Of a DNA stretch of 28,149 nucleotides, positions 14,406-22,207 are shown one piece after another. How positions within the stretch are numbered: position 1 is the first letter of the stretch; every line of letters starts with the position of its first letter. The stretch covers positions 1-28,149 of the forward strand of contig CAJOEG010000031.1 in the NCBI GenBank assembly GCA_905233405.1, written 5' to 3'. Below the pieces are notes generated by a model, which saw nothing but the letters and a program-made list of their open reading frames with translations, was not told the origin of the DNA and searched no databases. A program made the position numbers and the translations under genes. Source of the DNA: an uncultured Bacteroidales bacterium (GTDB lineage Bacteria; Bacteroidota; Bacteroidia; Bacteroidales; ML635J-15).

Positions 14406-16154
14406 TTGAAAAAGATATTTATACTTGCAACTACTTTTTTGCTTGCTACGGCATCATGTTTCGCGCAGGTAAAACCCGTGAAAATAGCCAAGAACGCAAA
14501 CCTATTCCATTACGAAGTATATGACTACGGTGCGTCAATTGACTCATCGGTTATGCAGATTGTTCTCCAAAAGTCTGCATATCTTATTGTTTCGGAAGAG
14601 AAGGAAGGCGATATAATTCCAGGCTATGCCCACGAATCAACATTTGTAAACCTTGAGGCTGACAGTACTTATGCACGGGCAACTTTTGCTACTGGCGAAT
14701 GCTACGAAGTGGCTACAAAGTTCAGTCGCTCCGACATTGACTATGATACCACAAAAGTCAATGGATTAACTTGTTACACGTGTAACATCAATAGTAACAA
14801 GCTGGAATTCTTCGTGCAGGAATATCCATACGACTTGAATCCAGTGCCATATTACGGACGATTCAAGGGTGTGGTTGTGGCGTTCCGTCGCAACGGGCAG
14901 ACATATTTGCAACTTAAAGCAACTTTTTACGATAAGAATTTTGACAAAATAATGTCAAATAATACTAAATATCAACGTGTTACTTCGCGCCAACTATCGC
15001 AACTGAAAAAGGATAAGCTGATTATTACAACACGCATTTTTGACGATGTGCAACTCAGCTGGGGCAATAAAAACGACCATATCGATGGCGATTACCGAGC
15101 AAATACTCCATTCGACAGCGTATTGCATTATGCTGGCGGAACGCTTGCGCTGAAGCGCATCCGTCTGCCCGAACTGCCAAGTCACTATCAGACTTTCATC
15201 GAGTTGCACCAGTATAGCAACGGTGATGCCTACGACCGCACAGGCTCCGTGTTTGTAATCCCAGGTGCAAGTCAGCAACTTTGTCCCAACTTCTTTGATG
15301 GCATCAACAACCATCCCGATTCGTTGCCTATATTCGTCGGCAAGGACGGACAGACATATCAGGGAATAATGCCCGGAATAAGCAGTTTGGAACAATATAA
15401 AGTTTCGTCGATGGTTTACACTCCGCCAATTGAACTGATGCGTTTCTTCACCCCTTTCGGGGTGGGGCATTTCAACGACCGCGTACAGATTGATGGTCTT
15501 GAGTGGGCCGATGAAACCTATTACAAGCAAGATGTTACCGACCTTGCTTCGTTGCTTCGCGGCGAAGTGTGGATTGGTGTTTGGATTGGCAACTACGATG
15601 GTGGCGGTCACAAGGTTACGCTCGATTTGAAGTCGTACCCCGAGAGCGAACTCTGGGAAGATGAGACGGATGGCAGCAGATGCATACCGCTGTTCAACAC
15701 CTGCAATGTACTTGAGATGGCAGGACAGAATTACGGTAAACTCTTTGCTACCGACAGCCTTACTGTTGATGTTTACATTCCAGAAGCAAAAAGTGTACGT
15801 CTGCGCTACATAAGCACCGGACATGGCGGATGGGAGGGAGGCGACGAGTTCAATCCCAAGCCCAATACAATTCTAATCGATGGAAAACCAGCTTATTCGC
15901 ATACACCATGGCGCGAAGACTGCGGTTGTTACCGTAGGTTTAATCCGGTAAGCGGCAATTTCTGGAATGGAATGTCGAGCAGCGACTATTCGCGTAGCGG
16001 CTGGTGTCCGGGTACGGCAACACAGCCAGTCTATTTTGACCTTAGCAATTTGCCAGCAGGCAAGCATACCATTACAGTTGCTATTCCGATGGGTGAACCG
16101 CAGGCAGGAAGTTTCAGCCATTGGGCAGTAAGCGGAGTGTTGATAGTGGAGTAG
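14406..16154 (+). CDS. secreted PNGase F-like peptide:N-glycosidase
   Basis: 582 residues, read from TTG 14406 as MKKIFILATTFLLATASCFA, a clear signal peptide cleaved near CFA|Q. An upstream TTG at 14382 lies in the promoter. The C-terminal ~270 residues resemble the two jelly-roll domains of PNGase F: RFFTPFG, VTDLASLLRG, the GHGGWEGGDEFNPKP block, PWREDCGCYRRFNP, the signature SRSGWCPGTATQPV and a final SHWAVSGVLIV strand. PNGase F releases intact N-glycans from asparagine of glycoproteins. The ~250-residue N-terminal part is extra compared with classical PNGase F and recalls the bowl-like domain of type II enzymes. Location would be periplasmic or outer-membrane. Catalytic residues cannot be assigned by eye. 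No glycan-utilisation (SusCD) genes are nearby. Confidence 0.85.
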   Translation: MKKIFILATTFLLATASCFAQVKPVKIAKNANLFHYEVYDYGASIDSSVMQIVLQKSAYLIVSEEKEGDIIPGYAHESTFVNLEADSTYARATFATGECYEVATKFSRSDIDYDTTKVNGLTCYTCNINSNKLEFFVQEYPYDLNPVPYYGRFKGVVVAFRRNGQTYLQLKATFYDKNFDKIMSNNTKYQRVTSRQLSQLKKDKLIITTRIFDDVQLSWGNKNDHIDGDYRANTPFDSVLHYAGGTLALKRIRLPELPSHYQTFIELHQYSNGDAYDRTGSVFVIPGASQQLCPNFFDGINNHPDSLPIFVGKDGQTYQGIMPGISSLEQYKVSSMVYTPPIELMRFFTPFGVGHFNDRVQIDGLEWADETYYKQDVTDLASLLRGEVWIGVWIGNYDGGGHKVTLDLKSYPESELWEDETDGSRCIPLFNTCNVLEMAGQNYGKLFATDSLTVDVYIPEAKSVRLRYISTGHGGWEGGDEFNPKPNTILIDGKPAYSHTPWREDCGCYRRFNPVSGNFWNGMSSSDYSRSGWCPGTATQPVYFDLSNLPAGKHTITVAIPMGEPQAGSFSHWAVSGVLIVE

Positions 16155-16203
16155 GGGGGAAGATGAATTTTTTCTTCCTACAATCCATTAGTTAATTATT
16201 TTG

Positions 16204-16211
16204 TACCTTTA
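16204..16211 (+). promoter_or_regulatory. near-consensus -7 box for lolD
   Basis: TACCTTTA differs from TAnnTTTG at the last base and lies 19 bp before the lolD start codon. Confidence 0.4.
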
Positions 16212-16229
16212 CGGCAAATTTTTACACCG

Positions 16230-16880
16230 ATGATTGACGTACAGAACATAACCAAGTCTTATGGTAGCCTGCAGGTGTTGAAAGGCATTGACTTACACAT
16301 AGAAAAGTCGGAGATTGTGTCGATACTTGGAGCCAGTGGGGCGGGCAAAACCACTCTGCTTCAGATTGTTGGCACACTGCTGAAACCAGATTCGGGCAAG
16401 GTCATAATTGACGGCATCGACACCTTTTCGCTCGGAGAAAAAAAGCTTTCCGAATTCCGCAACTCACACATTGGATTCGTATTCCAGTTCCATCAGCTCC
16501 TGCCTGAATTTACCGCTCTGGAAAATGTCTGCATACCAGCTTTCATCGGAGGAAAAAGCAAGAAGGAAACACGCGCACGTGCTCTGGAACTGCTTGAGGC
16601 TCTGAATGTCCAAGAACGTAGCGAACACAAGCCGTCGGAGTTGTCGGGTGGCGAAAAGCAACGTGTGGCAATTGCCCGCGCCTTGATAAACAACCCCTCT
16701 GTGGTGCTTGCTGACGAACCATCTGGAAACCTTGACTCGCACAATGCCCGCGACCTATACAAAATTATTTTCGACCTGCGCGAAAACTTCAAGCAGACTT
16801 TCGTAATAGTAACCCACAACGAGGAACATGCACGCCTTACCGACCGTATGTTCACTATTTCCGACGGAGAGATACACTGA
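16230..16880 (+). CDS. lolD: lipoprotein-release ABC transporter ATP-binding protein
   Basis: 216 residues from ATG 16230. Walker A is GASGAGKT, the Q-loop region is VFQFHQLLPEFTALENV, the signature is LSGGEKQRVAIARAL, Walker B is VVLADEPSGNLD and the H-loop is VTHN. The HQLLPEFTALENV wording is typical of LolD, the ATPase that powers release of outer-membrane lipoproteins from the inner membrane together with LolC/E. The permease genes are not in this window, which is common in Bacteroidota. Members of the wider MacB/FtsE group look similar, so LolD is the most likely rather than the only reading. Its stop codon overlaps the rsmE start (TGATG), so the two are coupled. Confidence 0.88.
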   Translation: MIDVQNITKSYGSLQVLKGIDLHIEKSEIVSILGASGAGKTTLLQIVGTLLKPDSGKVIIDGIDTFSLGEKKLSEFRNSHIGFVFQFHQLLPEFTALENVCIPAFIGGKSKKETRARALELLEALNVQERSEHKPSELSGGEKQRVAIARALINNPSVVLADEPSGNLDSHNARDLYKIIFDLRENFKQTFVIVTHNEEHARLTDRMFTISDGEIH

Positions 16881-17598
16881 TGAGATTCTTCTACGACAAT
16901 ACCATTTCGGGCGAATTCCACACTCTGAACGAGGAAGAGTCGAATCACTGCGCACGCGTGCTACGACTGAAGGCTGGCGACGAAATCTTCATTGCTGACG
17001 GACAGGGAAATTTACACCGCTCACTTATCGAAACCATTGACCATAAGCGCACTACGGTTCACGTAGTCGAGACAATAGCCGAATACAACAAGTTGCCTTA
17101 CCGTCTGCATATAGCCGTTGCTCCTACCAAGAATATGGACAGGCTGGAATGGTTCCTTGAAAAGGCTACCGAAATAGGCATCTCGGAAATCACGCCTATA
17201 ATTTGTCATAATTCGGAACGCAAGGTAGTAAAGACCGATCGCATGAACCGCATAGTTGAAGCTGCAATGAAGCAGTCGTACAAGGCTTATCATCCGATAG
17301 TTAACGAAGCTGTGAAGTTTTTGGACTTTGTGAAGAATGATTGCTCGAAACAAAAGTTTGTAGCTCATTGTGAAGACGATGGCAAACGCATTTACCTTGC
17401 CGACGTTGTTAAGCCAAAGACTTCTGTTACCGTTCTTATTGGTCCCGAAGGCGACTTTTCGCACGAAGAAATGAGATGGCTCTGAAGACATATGCACCTG
17501 TAACATTGGGAATTAGCCGTCTGCGTACTGAAACCGCAGCGTTGGTGGCGTGCGATATTGTGTCGATTGTAAATCAATTGACAATTAACAATGGATAA
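16880..17598 (+). CDS. rsmE: 16S rRNA m3U1498 methyltransferase, apparent one-base frameshift near the 3' end
   Basis: From ATG 16880 (overlapping the lolD stop) the frame runs to TGA 17483-17485, 201 residues. It shows the PUA-like start MRFFYDN, NHCARVLRLKAGD, the SPOUT-domain TKNMDRLEWFLEKATEIGI and the knot motif VLIGPEGDFSHEE. The last knot motif, which binds S-adenosylmethionine, continues in another frame from about 17473: EMALKTYAPVTLG, then ISRLRTETAALVAC, to TAA 17596-17598. One lost base near 17471-17473 explains both halves and restores 239 residues, the normal RsmE length. So either the gene is inactivated, the assembly has an error, or ribosomes shift here; I cannot decide. The restored C-terminus (NQLTINNG) is encoded by a 7-bp tandem array. 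The enzyme methylates N3 of U1498 in the 30S decoding centre. Confidence 0.85.
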
Positions 17599-17617
17599 TG
17601 AATAATTGACAATTTGT
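17576..17617. repeat. 7-bp tandem array (AATTGAC-like)
   Basis: Six consecutive heptamers with an exact 7-bp period, all beginning AAT (AATTGAC twice, AATTAAC, AATGGAT, AATGAAT, AATTTGT). It overlaps the end of the frame-corrected rsmE. Confidence 0.75.
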
Positions 17618-17628
17618 TGCAAAAGGGC

Positions 17629-17676
17629 TAACAGGCTTGCAGTCCCACAGTCTTGCAGTCTGCTCGACTGGTCTTA
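17629..17676. repeat. 8-bp tandem array B (NNRCAGKC family)
   Basis: Six octamers with an exact 8-bp period. Four fit NNRCAGKC (TAACAGGC, TTGCAGTC, CCACAGTC, TTGCAGTC), and TGCTCGAC and TGGTCTTA follow. It has the same unit order as array A, including the TGYTCGAC unit. Confidence 0.75.
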
Positions 17677-17756
17677 TGTTCAACATCAAGATTGGTATTC
17701 TGCTAACCTTTCGTCCTCATTTCGCAATGCATAAGCAGGGTGCATCTTGTCAGCAA

Positions 17757-17784
17757 AATCGTAAATCGTACTTCGTAAATCGTA
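17757..17784. repeat. 7-bp tandem array (AATCGTA) upstream of ahcY
   Basis: Four heptamers with an exact 7-bp period (AATCGTA three times, CTTCGTA once) and a decayed fifth. The array ends 10 bp before the -7 box of ahcY, so it covers the -33 region. Confidence 0.75.
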
Positions 17785-17794
17785 AATATTATTG

Positions 17795-17802
17795 TATCTT
17801 TG
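17795..17802 (+). promoter_or_regulatory. Bacteroidetes -7 box for ahcY
   Basis: TATCTTTG fits TAnnTTTG, 28 bp upstream of the ahcY ATG. A 7-bp repeat array occupies the -33 region. Confidence 0.7.
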
Positions 17803-17830
17803 CGCTTTCAAAAATTGACAAATTAATACA

Positions 17831-19246
17831 ATGGAAGAAATAATCACAAAATTACCTTACAAGGTAGCCGACATGTCCCTCGCAGAATGGGGACGCAAGG
17901 AAATCGAGATGGCAGAAAAGGAAATGCCAGGATTGATGAGCATACGTCGCAAATACGCAGCCGAAAAACCATTGAAGGGTGCAAGAATCTCTGGTTCGTT
18001 GCACATGACAATACAGACTGCCGTTCTTATCGAAACTTTGGTTGAACTTGGTGCCGATGTACGCTGGGCAAGCTGCAATATATTCTCAACACAGGACCAT
18101 GCAGCAGCTGCAATAGCAAAGGCTGGTGTGCCAGTTTTCGCCTGGAAGGGCGAATCGCTCGAAGAATACTGGTGGTGTACATTGCAGGCTCTGTCGTTTC
18201 CAGGCGGACTTGGACCGAACCTGATAGTTGACGATGGCGGAGATGCTACTTTGTTGGTACACAAAGGTTATGCTGCAGAAAACGATGCAAAGACCTTGGA
18301 TTTCGTTCCTTCGTGCCACGAAGAAAAGGCTATTCAGGAAACATTGAAGGCTATGCTTGCTGCTGACAACCAGAAATGGCACCGCACAGTTGCCGAACTT
18401 AAGGGAGTTTCTGAAGAAACCACTACCGGCGTTCACCGTCTGTACCAGATGATGGCAAAGGGTGAATTGCTCATTCCTGCAATCAATGTAAACGACTCGG
18501 TTACAAAGTCGAAGTTTGACAACCTCTACGGATGCCGCGAATCGTTGGCTGACGGTATCAAGCGTGCTACCGACGTGATGATAGCAGGAAAGACTGTAGT
18601 TGTTCTTGGCTACGGCGATGTAGGTAAGGGTTGCGCCCGTTCGATGCACACATACGGCGCAAGGGTTCTCATTACCGAAATCGACCCAATATGCGCTTTG
18701 CAGGCAGCTATGGAAGGCTACGAAGTTACAACGATGGAAGAAGCAGTTAAGGAAGGTAATATTTTCGTAACCACCACCGGTAACTGTGATGTTGTTACTC
18801 TCGAACACATGAAGCAGATGAAGGATCAGGCTATTGTTTGCAATATCGGTCATTTCGACAACGAAATTCAGGTTGACCGCCTCGAGAACTGCCCTGGCAT
18901 CGTAAAGACCAACATAAAGCCGCAGGTTGACAAGTACACTTTCCCGAATGGAAATTCAATCTTCCTGCTTGCCGAAGGCCGTCTCGTAAACCTCGGTTGT
19001 GCAACCGGACATTCATCATTCGTAATGAGCAACTCGTTCTCGAACCAGACTTTGGCTCAGCTCGACCTCTGGAAGAACAGCTACAAGGTTGACGTTTACC
19101 GTCTGCCGAAGTACTTGGATGAGGAAGTTGCACGCCTTCACCTCGAACAGCTTGGCGTTAAGCTCACAAAGCTTACGCAGAAGCAAGCCGACTACATTGG
19201 CGTTCCAGTAGAAGGACCGTTCAAGGCTGACCATTATAGATACTAA
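17831..19246 (+). CDS. ahcY: adenosylhomocysteinase (SAH hydrolase)
   Basis: 471 residues from ATG 17831 (MEEIITKLPYKVADMSLAEWG), the normal length of the bacterial enzyme with its extra insert. It has the substrate-binding CNIFSTQDHAAAAIAK block, DDGGDATLLVHKG, the NVNDSVTKSKFDNLYGCRESL signature, the NAD-binding VVVLGYGDVGKGCA and the C-terminal NAD-contact tail ending KADHYRY. It reversibly splits S-adenosylhomocysteine into adenosine and homocysteine, removing the product inhibitor of methyltransferases (including RsmE next door). It is transcribed from a clear TAnnTTTG promoter and ends at an intrinsic terminator 38 bp past the stop, so it is a monocistronic unit. Confidence 0.97.
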   Translation: MEEIITKLPYKVADMSLAEWGRKEIEMAEKEMPGLMSIRRKYAAEKPLKGARISGSLHMTIQTAVLIETLVELGADVRWASCNIFSTQDHAAAAIAKAGVPVFAWKGESLEEYWWCTLQALSFPGGLGPNLIVDDGGDATLLVHKGYAAENDAKTLDFVPSCHEEKAIQETLKAMLAADNQKWHRTVAELKGVSEETTTGVHRLYQMMAKGELLIPAINVNDSVTKSKFDNLYGCRESLADGIKRATDVMIAGKTVVVLGYGDVGKGCARSMHTYGARVLITEIDPICALQAAMEGYEVTTMEEAVKEGNIFVTTTGNCDVVTLEHMKQMKDQAIVCNIGHFDNEIQVDRLENCPGIVKTNIKPQVDKYTFPNGNSIFLLAEGRLVNLGCATGHSSFVMSNSFSNQTLAQLDLWKNSYKVDVYRLPKYLDEEVARLHLEQLGVKLTKLTQKQADYIGVPVEGPFKADHYRY

Positions 19247-19283
19247 ACAACAAAAACTGACTTATAAGCAAATATCCAATATT

Positions 19284-19318
19284 AAAATCAGACTGGCATT
19301 TGTCAGTCTGATTTTTTT
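19284..19318 (+). terminator. intrinsic terminator after ahcY
   Basis: AAAATCAGACTG pairs with CAGTCTGATTTT around an 8-nt loop, and the 3' arm runs into seven T. Confidence 0.92.
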
Positions 19319-19405
19319 GTCTAAGAAGTTAAAAATGATATGTAGTTTATAATATTCACAAAGACATGGAATTCAGAATTGTGTTGGAAGTTGAATAATT
19401 TTGCC

Positions 19406-19413
19406 TACCTTTG
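19406..19413 (+). promoter_or_regulatory. Bacteroidetes -7 box for the DUF4476 gene
   Basis: TACCTTTG fits TAnnTTTG, 20 bp before ATG 19434. This rules out the longer in-frame start at 19401. Confidence 0.65.
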
Positions 19414-19433
19414 CAAAAATAAAAATATTTAAA

Positions 19434-20771
19434 ATGAGAACATTCTTTTCTTTAACAGTCCTGTGCCTGTTGACTATTGCCAGCATTGCACAAAACAACG
19501 ATTTCGTATTCTATACCGACAATGGTGACAAGTTTACACTTTATATCAACAACGTAAAGCAAAACGAGTCTGCTCTTACCAATGTAAAAGCCGAAAATAT
19601 CAGTGGCAAGACAATTTCCATAAGGGTTGTGTTTGAGCGCAGTGGTGTTCCTACCCTTAACAAGTCGATGTCGGTAAGTAGCGATGACAAGGAGATAAAG
19701 GTGCAACTCGTCAAAGGTCGTGAAAATGTATATTCGCTGAAGACTGTCAGTACGACAAACCGTTCACACCCGAACAATCAGGGGAATAGTGGCAATACTA
19801 TAATAAAGGGCAACAACGGTTCCACCGAAACCAAGGACAACGGACACGGCAATAATGGTAATGGAGGACACGGAAACAACGGAAGTAGCAACCACGGTAA
19901 TAATGGCAATGGCGGTCATGGTAACAACGGAAACGGAAACCACGGTAATAATGGTCACGGCAATGGAGGACACGGTAATGGCGGTTATGGCAACAACAAT
20001 CACGGCAATGGCGGCTATGGAAACAATCACGGCAATGGCGGCTATGGAAACAATCACGGTAACAACGGCTATTGGAACAATGGATATGGACCAACCGACA
20101 ATTCTCGTTGCCATACTCCGATGCAGCAAAACGACTTCAATTCGTTAAAGTCGCAGATAAAAGCCAAATACTTCGACAGTTCTCGTCTTACCATAGCAAA
20201 GCAGGCTTGTAGGTACAATTGTATGACTTCCGACCAGATAAGAGATGTTTGTCGTCTGTTTTCGTATGAGAGCAACAGACTCGACTTTGCAAAATATGCC
20301 TTTGAATATTGCTACGACAGATATAGGTATTATATGGTTGGACAGTCTTTTACTTATTCTTCTTCGGTTGACGAGCTTAACAGGTACATAACCAACCAGA
20401 TGGCGAATTTCCAGCAGCCATACGGCGGACAGCAAGGTGGATACGGCTATTTCCAGAGCGACAATCCCGACTGCCGTTTCTATATGTCTGACTCGGATTT
20501 CAGCGACCTGAAACGAATGATTAACAACACTCCATATTCGAGCACTAAGATGACAATTGCAAAGCAGGCTTGTATGGCAACTTGCATAAGTGCCGAACAG
20601 GTTAGGGAAATATGCCGTCTGTTCTCGTTCGACAGCGACAGGCTTACTTTCGCGAAATTTGCCTTCGACCATTGTTATGACAGGCGCAACTACTTCAAGG
20701 TTAATGAGGTGTTTACTTTCTCGTCGTCGGTAAGCGAATTAAATAGGTATATAAACCAGCATCAGTATTAA
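19434..20771 (+). CDS. secreted protein with two DUF4476 domains and a Gly/Asn/His-rich linker
   Basis: 445 residues from ATG 19434. MRTFFSLTVLCLLTIASIAQ is a signal peptide, probably cleaved after SIA. Residues ~20-105 form a beta-rich domain (FVFYTDNGDKFTLYINNVKQN) typical of the N-terminus of DUF4476 proteins. Residues ~135-220 are low-complexity repeats of GNNGNGGHGN type. Two DUF4476 domains of ~95 residues follow (about 223-330 and 345-443), each with the cysteine pattern C...IAKQAC...C......VCRLF(S)...FAK(Y/F)AF(E/D)(Y/H)CYDR and ending in ELNRYI. The function is unknown. The His/Asn/Gly linker could bind metal or act as a flexible spacer. A strong terminator follows, so the gene is transcribed alone. 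Confidence 0.85.
   Translation: MRTFFSLTVLCLLTIASIAQNNDFVFYTDNGDKFTLYINNVKQNESALTNVKAENISGKTISIRVVFERSGVPTLNKSMSVSSDDKEIKVQLVKGRENVYSLKTVSTTNRSHPNNQGNSGNTIIKGNNGSTETKDNGHGNNGNGGHGNNGSSNHGNNGNGGHGNNGNGNHGNNGHGNGGHGNGGYGNNNHGNGGYGNNHGNGGYGNNHGNNGYWNNGYGPTDNSRCHTPMQQNDFNSLKSQIKAKYFDSSRLTIAKQACRYNCMTSDQIRDVCRLFSYESNRLDFAKYAFEYCYDRYRYYMVGQSFTYSSSVDELNRYITNQMANFQQPYGGQQGGYGYFQSDNPDCRFYMSDSDFSDLKRMINNTPYSSTKMTIAKQACMATCISAEQVREICRLFSFDSDRLTFAKFAFDHCYDRRNYFKVNEVFTFSSSVSELNRYINQHQY
19838..20085 (+). repeat. in-gene low-complexity repeat (Gly-Asn-His coding)
   Basis: Short direct repeats of the type CACGGTAATGGNGG and CACGGCAATGGCGG encode the GHGN/GNNG linker. A longer unit (GGCTATGGAAACAATCACGG) is repeated exactly in tandem around 20010-20060, suggesting replication slippage. 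Confidence 0.75.
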
Positions 20772-20780
20772 AACTAACAA

Positions 20781-20812
20781 AAAGACGGGAAACTTCAATT
20801 TCCCGTCTTTTA
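20781..20812 (+). terminator. intrinsic terminator after the DUF4476 gene
   Basis: A 13-bp stem (AAAAGACGGGAAA pairing with TTTCCCGTCTTTT) with a 6-nt loop; the A/T ends could make it work in both directions. Confidence 0.9.
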
Positions 20813-20823
20813 ATATAAGCAAG

Positions 20824-22062
20824 ATGGTAGAAGGGAAATTATCATATTATCTAGACATTATTGAGTTGGCGCTGATATGTTCGGTAGCTTTTCTGATACC
20901 AGTATATGTATGGTCTACCCCGATTATTATTGCAGTTCTTGGACTTCTGTTCCTGATAAGACCACGCAACTATTCCGCATTGAAGGAGTCTGCTAAGACT
21001 TTGGGTTTCTGGGCAATGCTGTTTCCTTTCGCTTTGTACCTTGTTGGACTGACATATTCCGATGATATAATTACAGCCTTGCATAACACCGAGACGGCAC
21101 TTTCTTTGCTTGCATTTCCATTCATAGCGACCTCGTTTAGGCAAAACAGCGTCAAGAAAAAACTTGAGTTCGTTGAAATTTCACTGATAGCAGGAGTCTT
21201 TGTGATAATGGCTTACAGCATAATAAAAGCCGCCATGAATTATGCCGAGACACAGGATATTAACTCATTCTTTTACACACAGCTCATATCTTCGCCACAC
21301 CACCACTCCTACTATGTATTGTTTTCATTGATAATCATCACCCACAGTATAATAAATTCCCAATCTGGCAAGCTTTTGCTGTCTTTGAAAATAATTGCAT
21401 CGCTCATTTTAGTTGTTTTTATAGGCTTGCTTTCTTCAAAGATAACAATACTTATTCTTTTAGTATATACTTTATATTTTATTGTCAAGCTAATATTTTC
21501 AAAAAGAATTCCGAAGTGGATTTCGATACTTGTTGCAGCATTAACAATTGCCTCGGTACCGGCTTTTTATTCACTACCTATGGTAAAATATCGCCTTGAT
21601 TTTATGATTGAAAGTATAAAGGCGCAAAACGATAAGGTAGAAAACGCCTATATGCGAAACGAATCAACAACTATACGCATAAGATGTATAGGTTCTGCCC
21701 TTGATGTGATTTCTGAAAACTGGCTTATCGGGACTGGTCATGGCGATGTTTACGCCGAAATGCAGAAAAAGATGAAAAAACGTCTGGGTAATGGCTACGA
21801 AGGAACCTGTTCGCCCCACAACCAATTTCTGCGGTCATTCGCCTCGTTCGGAATTATGGGATTAGTTTCGCTGTTGCTACTTTTCTTCGTAATGTTCCGC
21901 AAGGCAATCAAGTCGCGAAACGGCACAATGATATGGTGGTGCATAATATGCCTCTGCTTCTTCTGTATCGAAGATATGCTGTCAATAATTAACGGTGTAA
22001 TATTCTTCTGTTTGTTTACGGGGATAATGCTGTTGGGGAACAAGAATGGGCTAAAAGGCTAA
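20824..22062 (+). CDS. O-antigen ligase / Wzy-type polytopic membrane protein
   Basis: 412 residues from ATG 20824. About ten hydrophobic segments are visible (for example IELALICSVAFLIPVYVW, IIIAVLGLLFLI, FWAMLFPFALYLVGL, LILVVFIGLLSS, LVSLLLLFFVMF, FFCLFTGIMLLG). A long periplasmic loop before the late segments contains IGTGHGD and the SPHNQFLRSFASFGIMGL motif typical of the Wzy_C/WaaL ligase domain. Such inner-membrane enzymes join undecaprenyl-linked glycans to lipid A core or polymerise them; which of these cannot be told here. No other glycan genes are adjacent. It has no obvious TAnnTTTG box. Its last codons (leading to GLKG-stop) lie inside an 8-bp tandem array, so the exact C-terminus may have been set by the repeat. 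Confidence 0.85.
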   Translation: MVEGKLSYYLDIIELALICSVAFLIPVYVWSTPIIIAVLGLLFLIRPRNYSALKESAKTLGFWAMLFPFALYLVGLTYSDDIITALHNTETALSLLAFPFIATSFRQNSVKKKLEFVEISLIAGVFVIMAYSIIKAAMNYAETQDINSFFYTQLISSPHHHSYYVLFSLIIITHSIINSQSGKLLLSLKIIASLILVVFIGLLSSKITILILLVYTLYFIVKLIFSKRIPKWISILVAALTIASVPAFYSLPMVKYRLDFMIESIKAQNDKVENAYMRNESTTIRIRCIGSALDVISENWLIGTGHGDVYAEMQKKMKKRLGNGYEGTCSPHNQFLRSFASFGIMGLVSLLLLFFVMFRKAIKSRNGTMIWWCIICLCFFCIEDMLSIINGVIFFCLFTGIMLLGNKNGLKG

Positions 22063-22099
22063 CAGTCCGGCAGTCTCACAGGCTAACAGTCGGACAGAA
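22052..22099. repeat. 8-bp tandem array C (NNRCAGKC family)
   Basis: Six octamers with an exact 8-bp period: TAAAAGGC first, then four units fitting NNRCAGKC (TAACAGTC twice, CGGCAGTC, TCACAGGC), then GGACAGAA. It begins inside the last codons of the ligase gene and supplies its stop codon. Confidence 0.75.
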
Positions 22100-22104
22100 T
22101 GCTG

Positions 22105-22153
22105 TTGCCCCCAAAACGTTAAAGGCGTTAACGTCCTTAACGCTGGGGGGCAA
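22105..22153. repeat. 49-bp nested palindrome
   Basis: TTGCCCCC at 22105-22112 pairs with GGGGGCAA at 22146-22153. Inside, CGTTAA (22117-22122) pairs with TTAACG (22137-22142), and the centre is GTTAAC. No T-run follows, so it is not a classical terminator. From here to the promoter at 22393 there is no gene, only AT-rich DNA. Confidence 0.75.
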
Positions 22154-22207
22154 GCCACCAAGCCTTTTTGCCTTCAAGCCTTTTAGCCCACAAAACATTT
22201 TCTGCCA

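Noticed and set aside
14406..14470. Lipobox (TASC) in the PNGase-like protein
   Set aside because: The -3 residue is Thr rather than Leu/Val/Ile, and a signal peptidase I site CFA|Q fits better.
15448..15470. REP hairpin CACCCCTTTCGGGGTG inside the PNGase-like gene
   Set aside because: It encodes a well-placed FTPFG motif that fits PNGase F, and the flanking second hairpin of the REP unit is missing.
17831..19246. Long antisense frames over ahcY and dnaK
   Set aside because: Both sense genes are strongly conserved housekeeping genes; opposite frames are codon-bias shadows.
19764..20129. 121-residue Val/Ile-rich minus-strand protein
   Set aside because: Shadow of the Gly/Asn/His repeat on the other strand; composition follows from the repeat.
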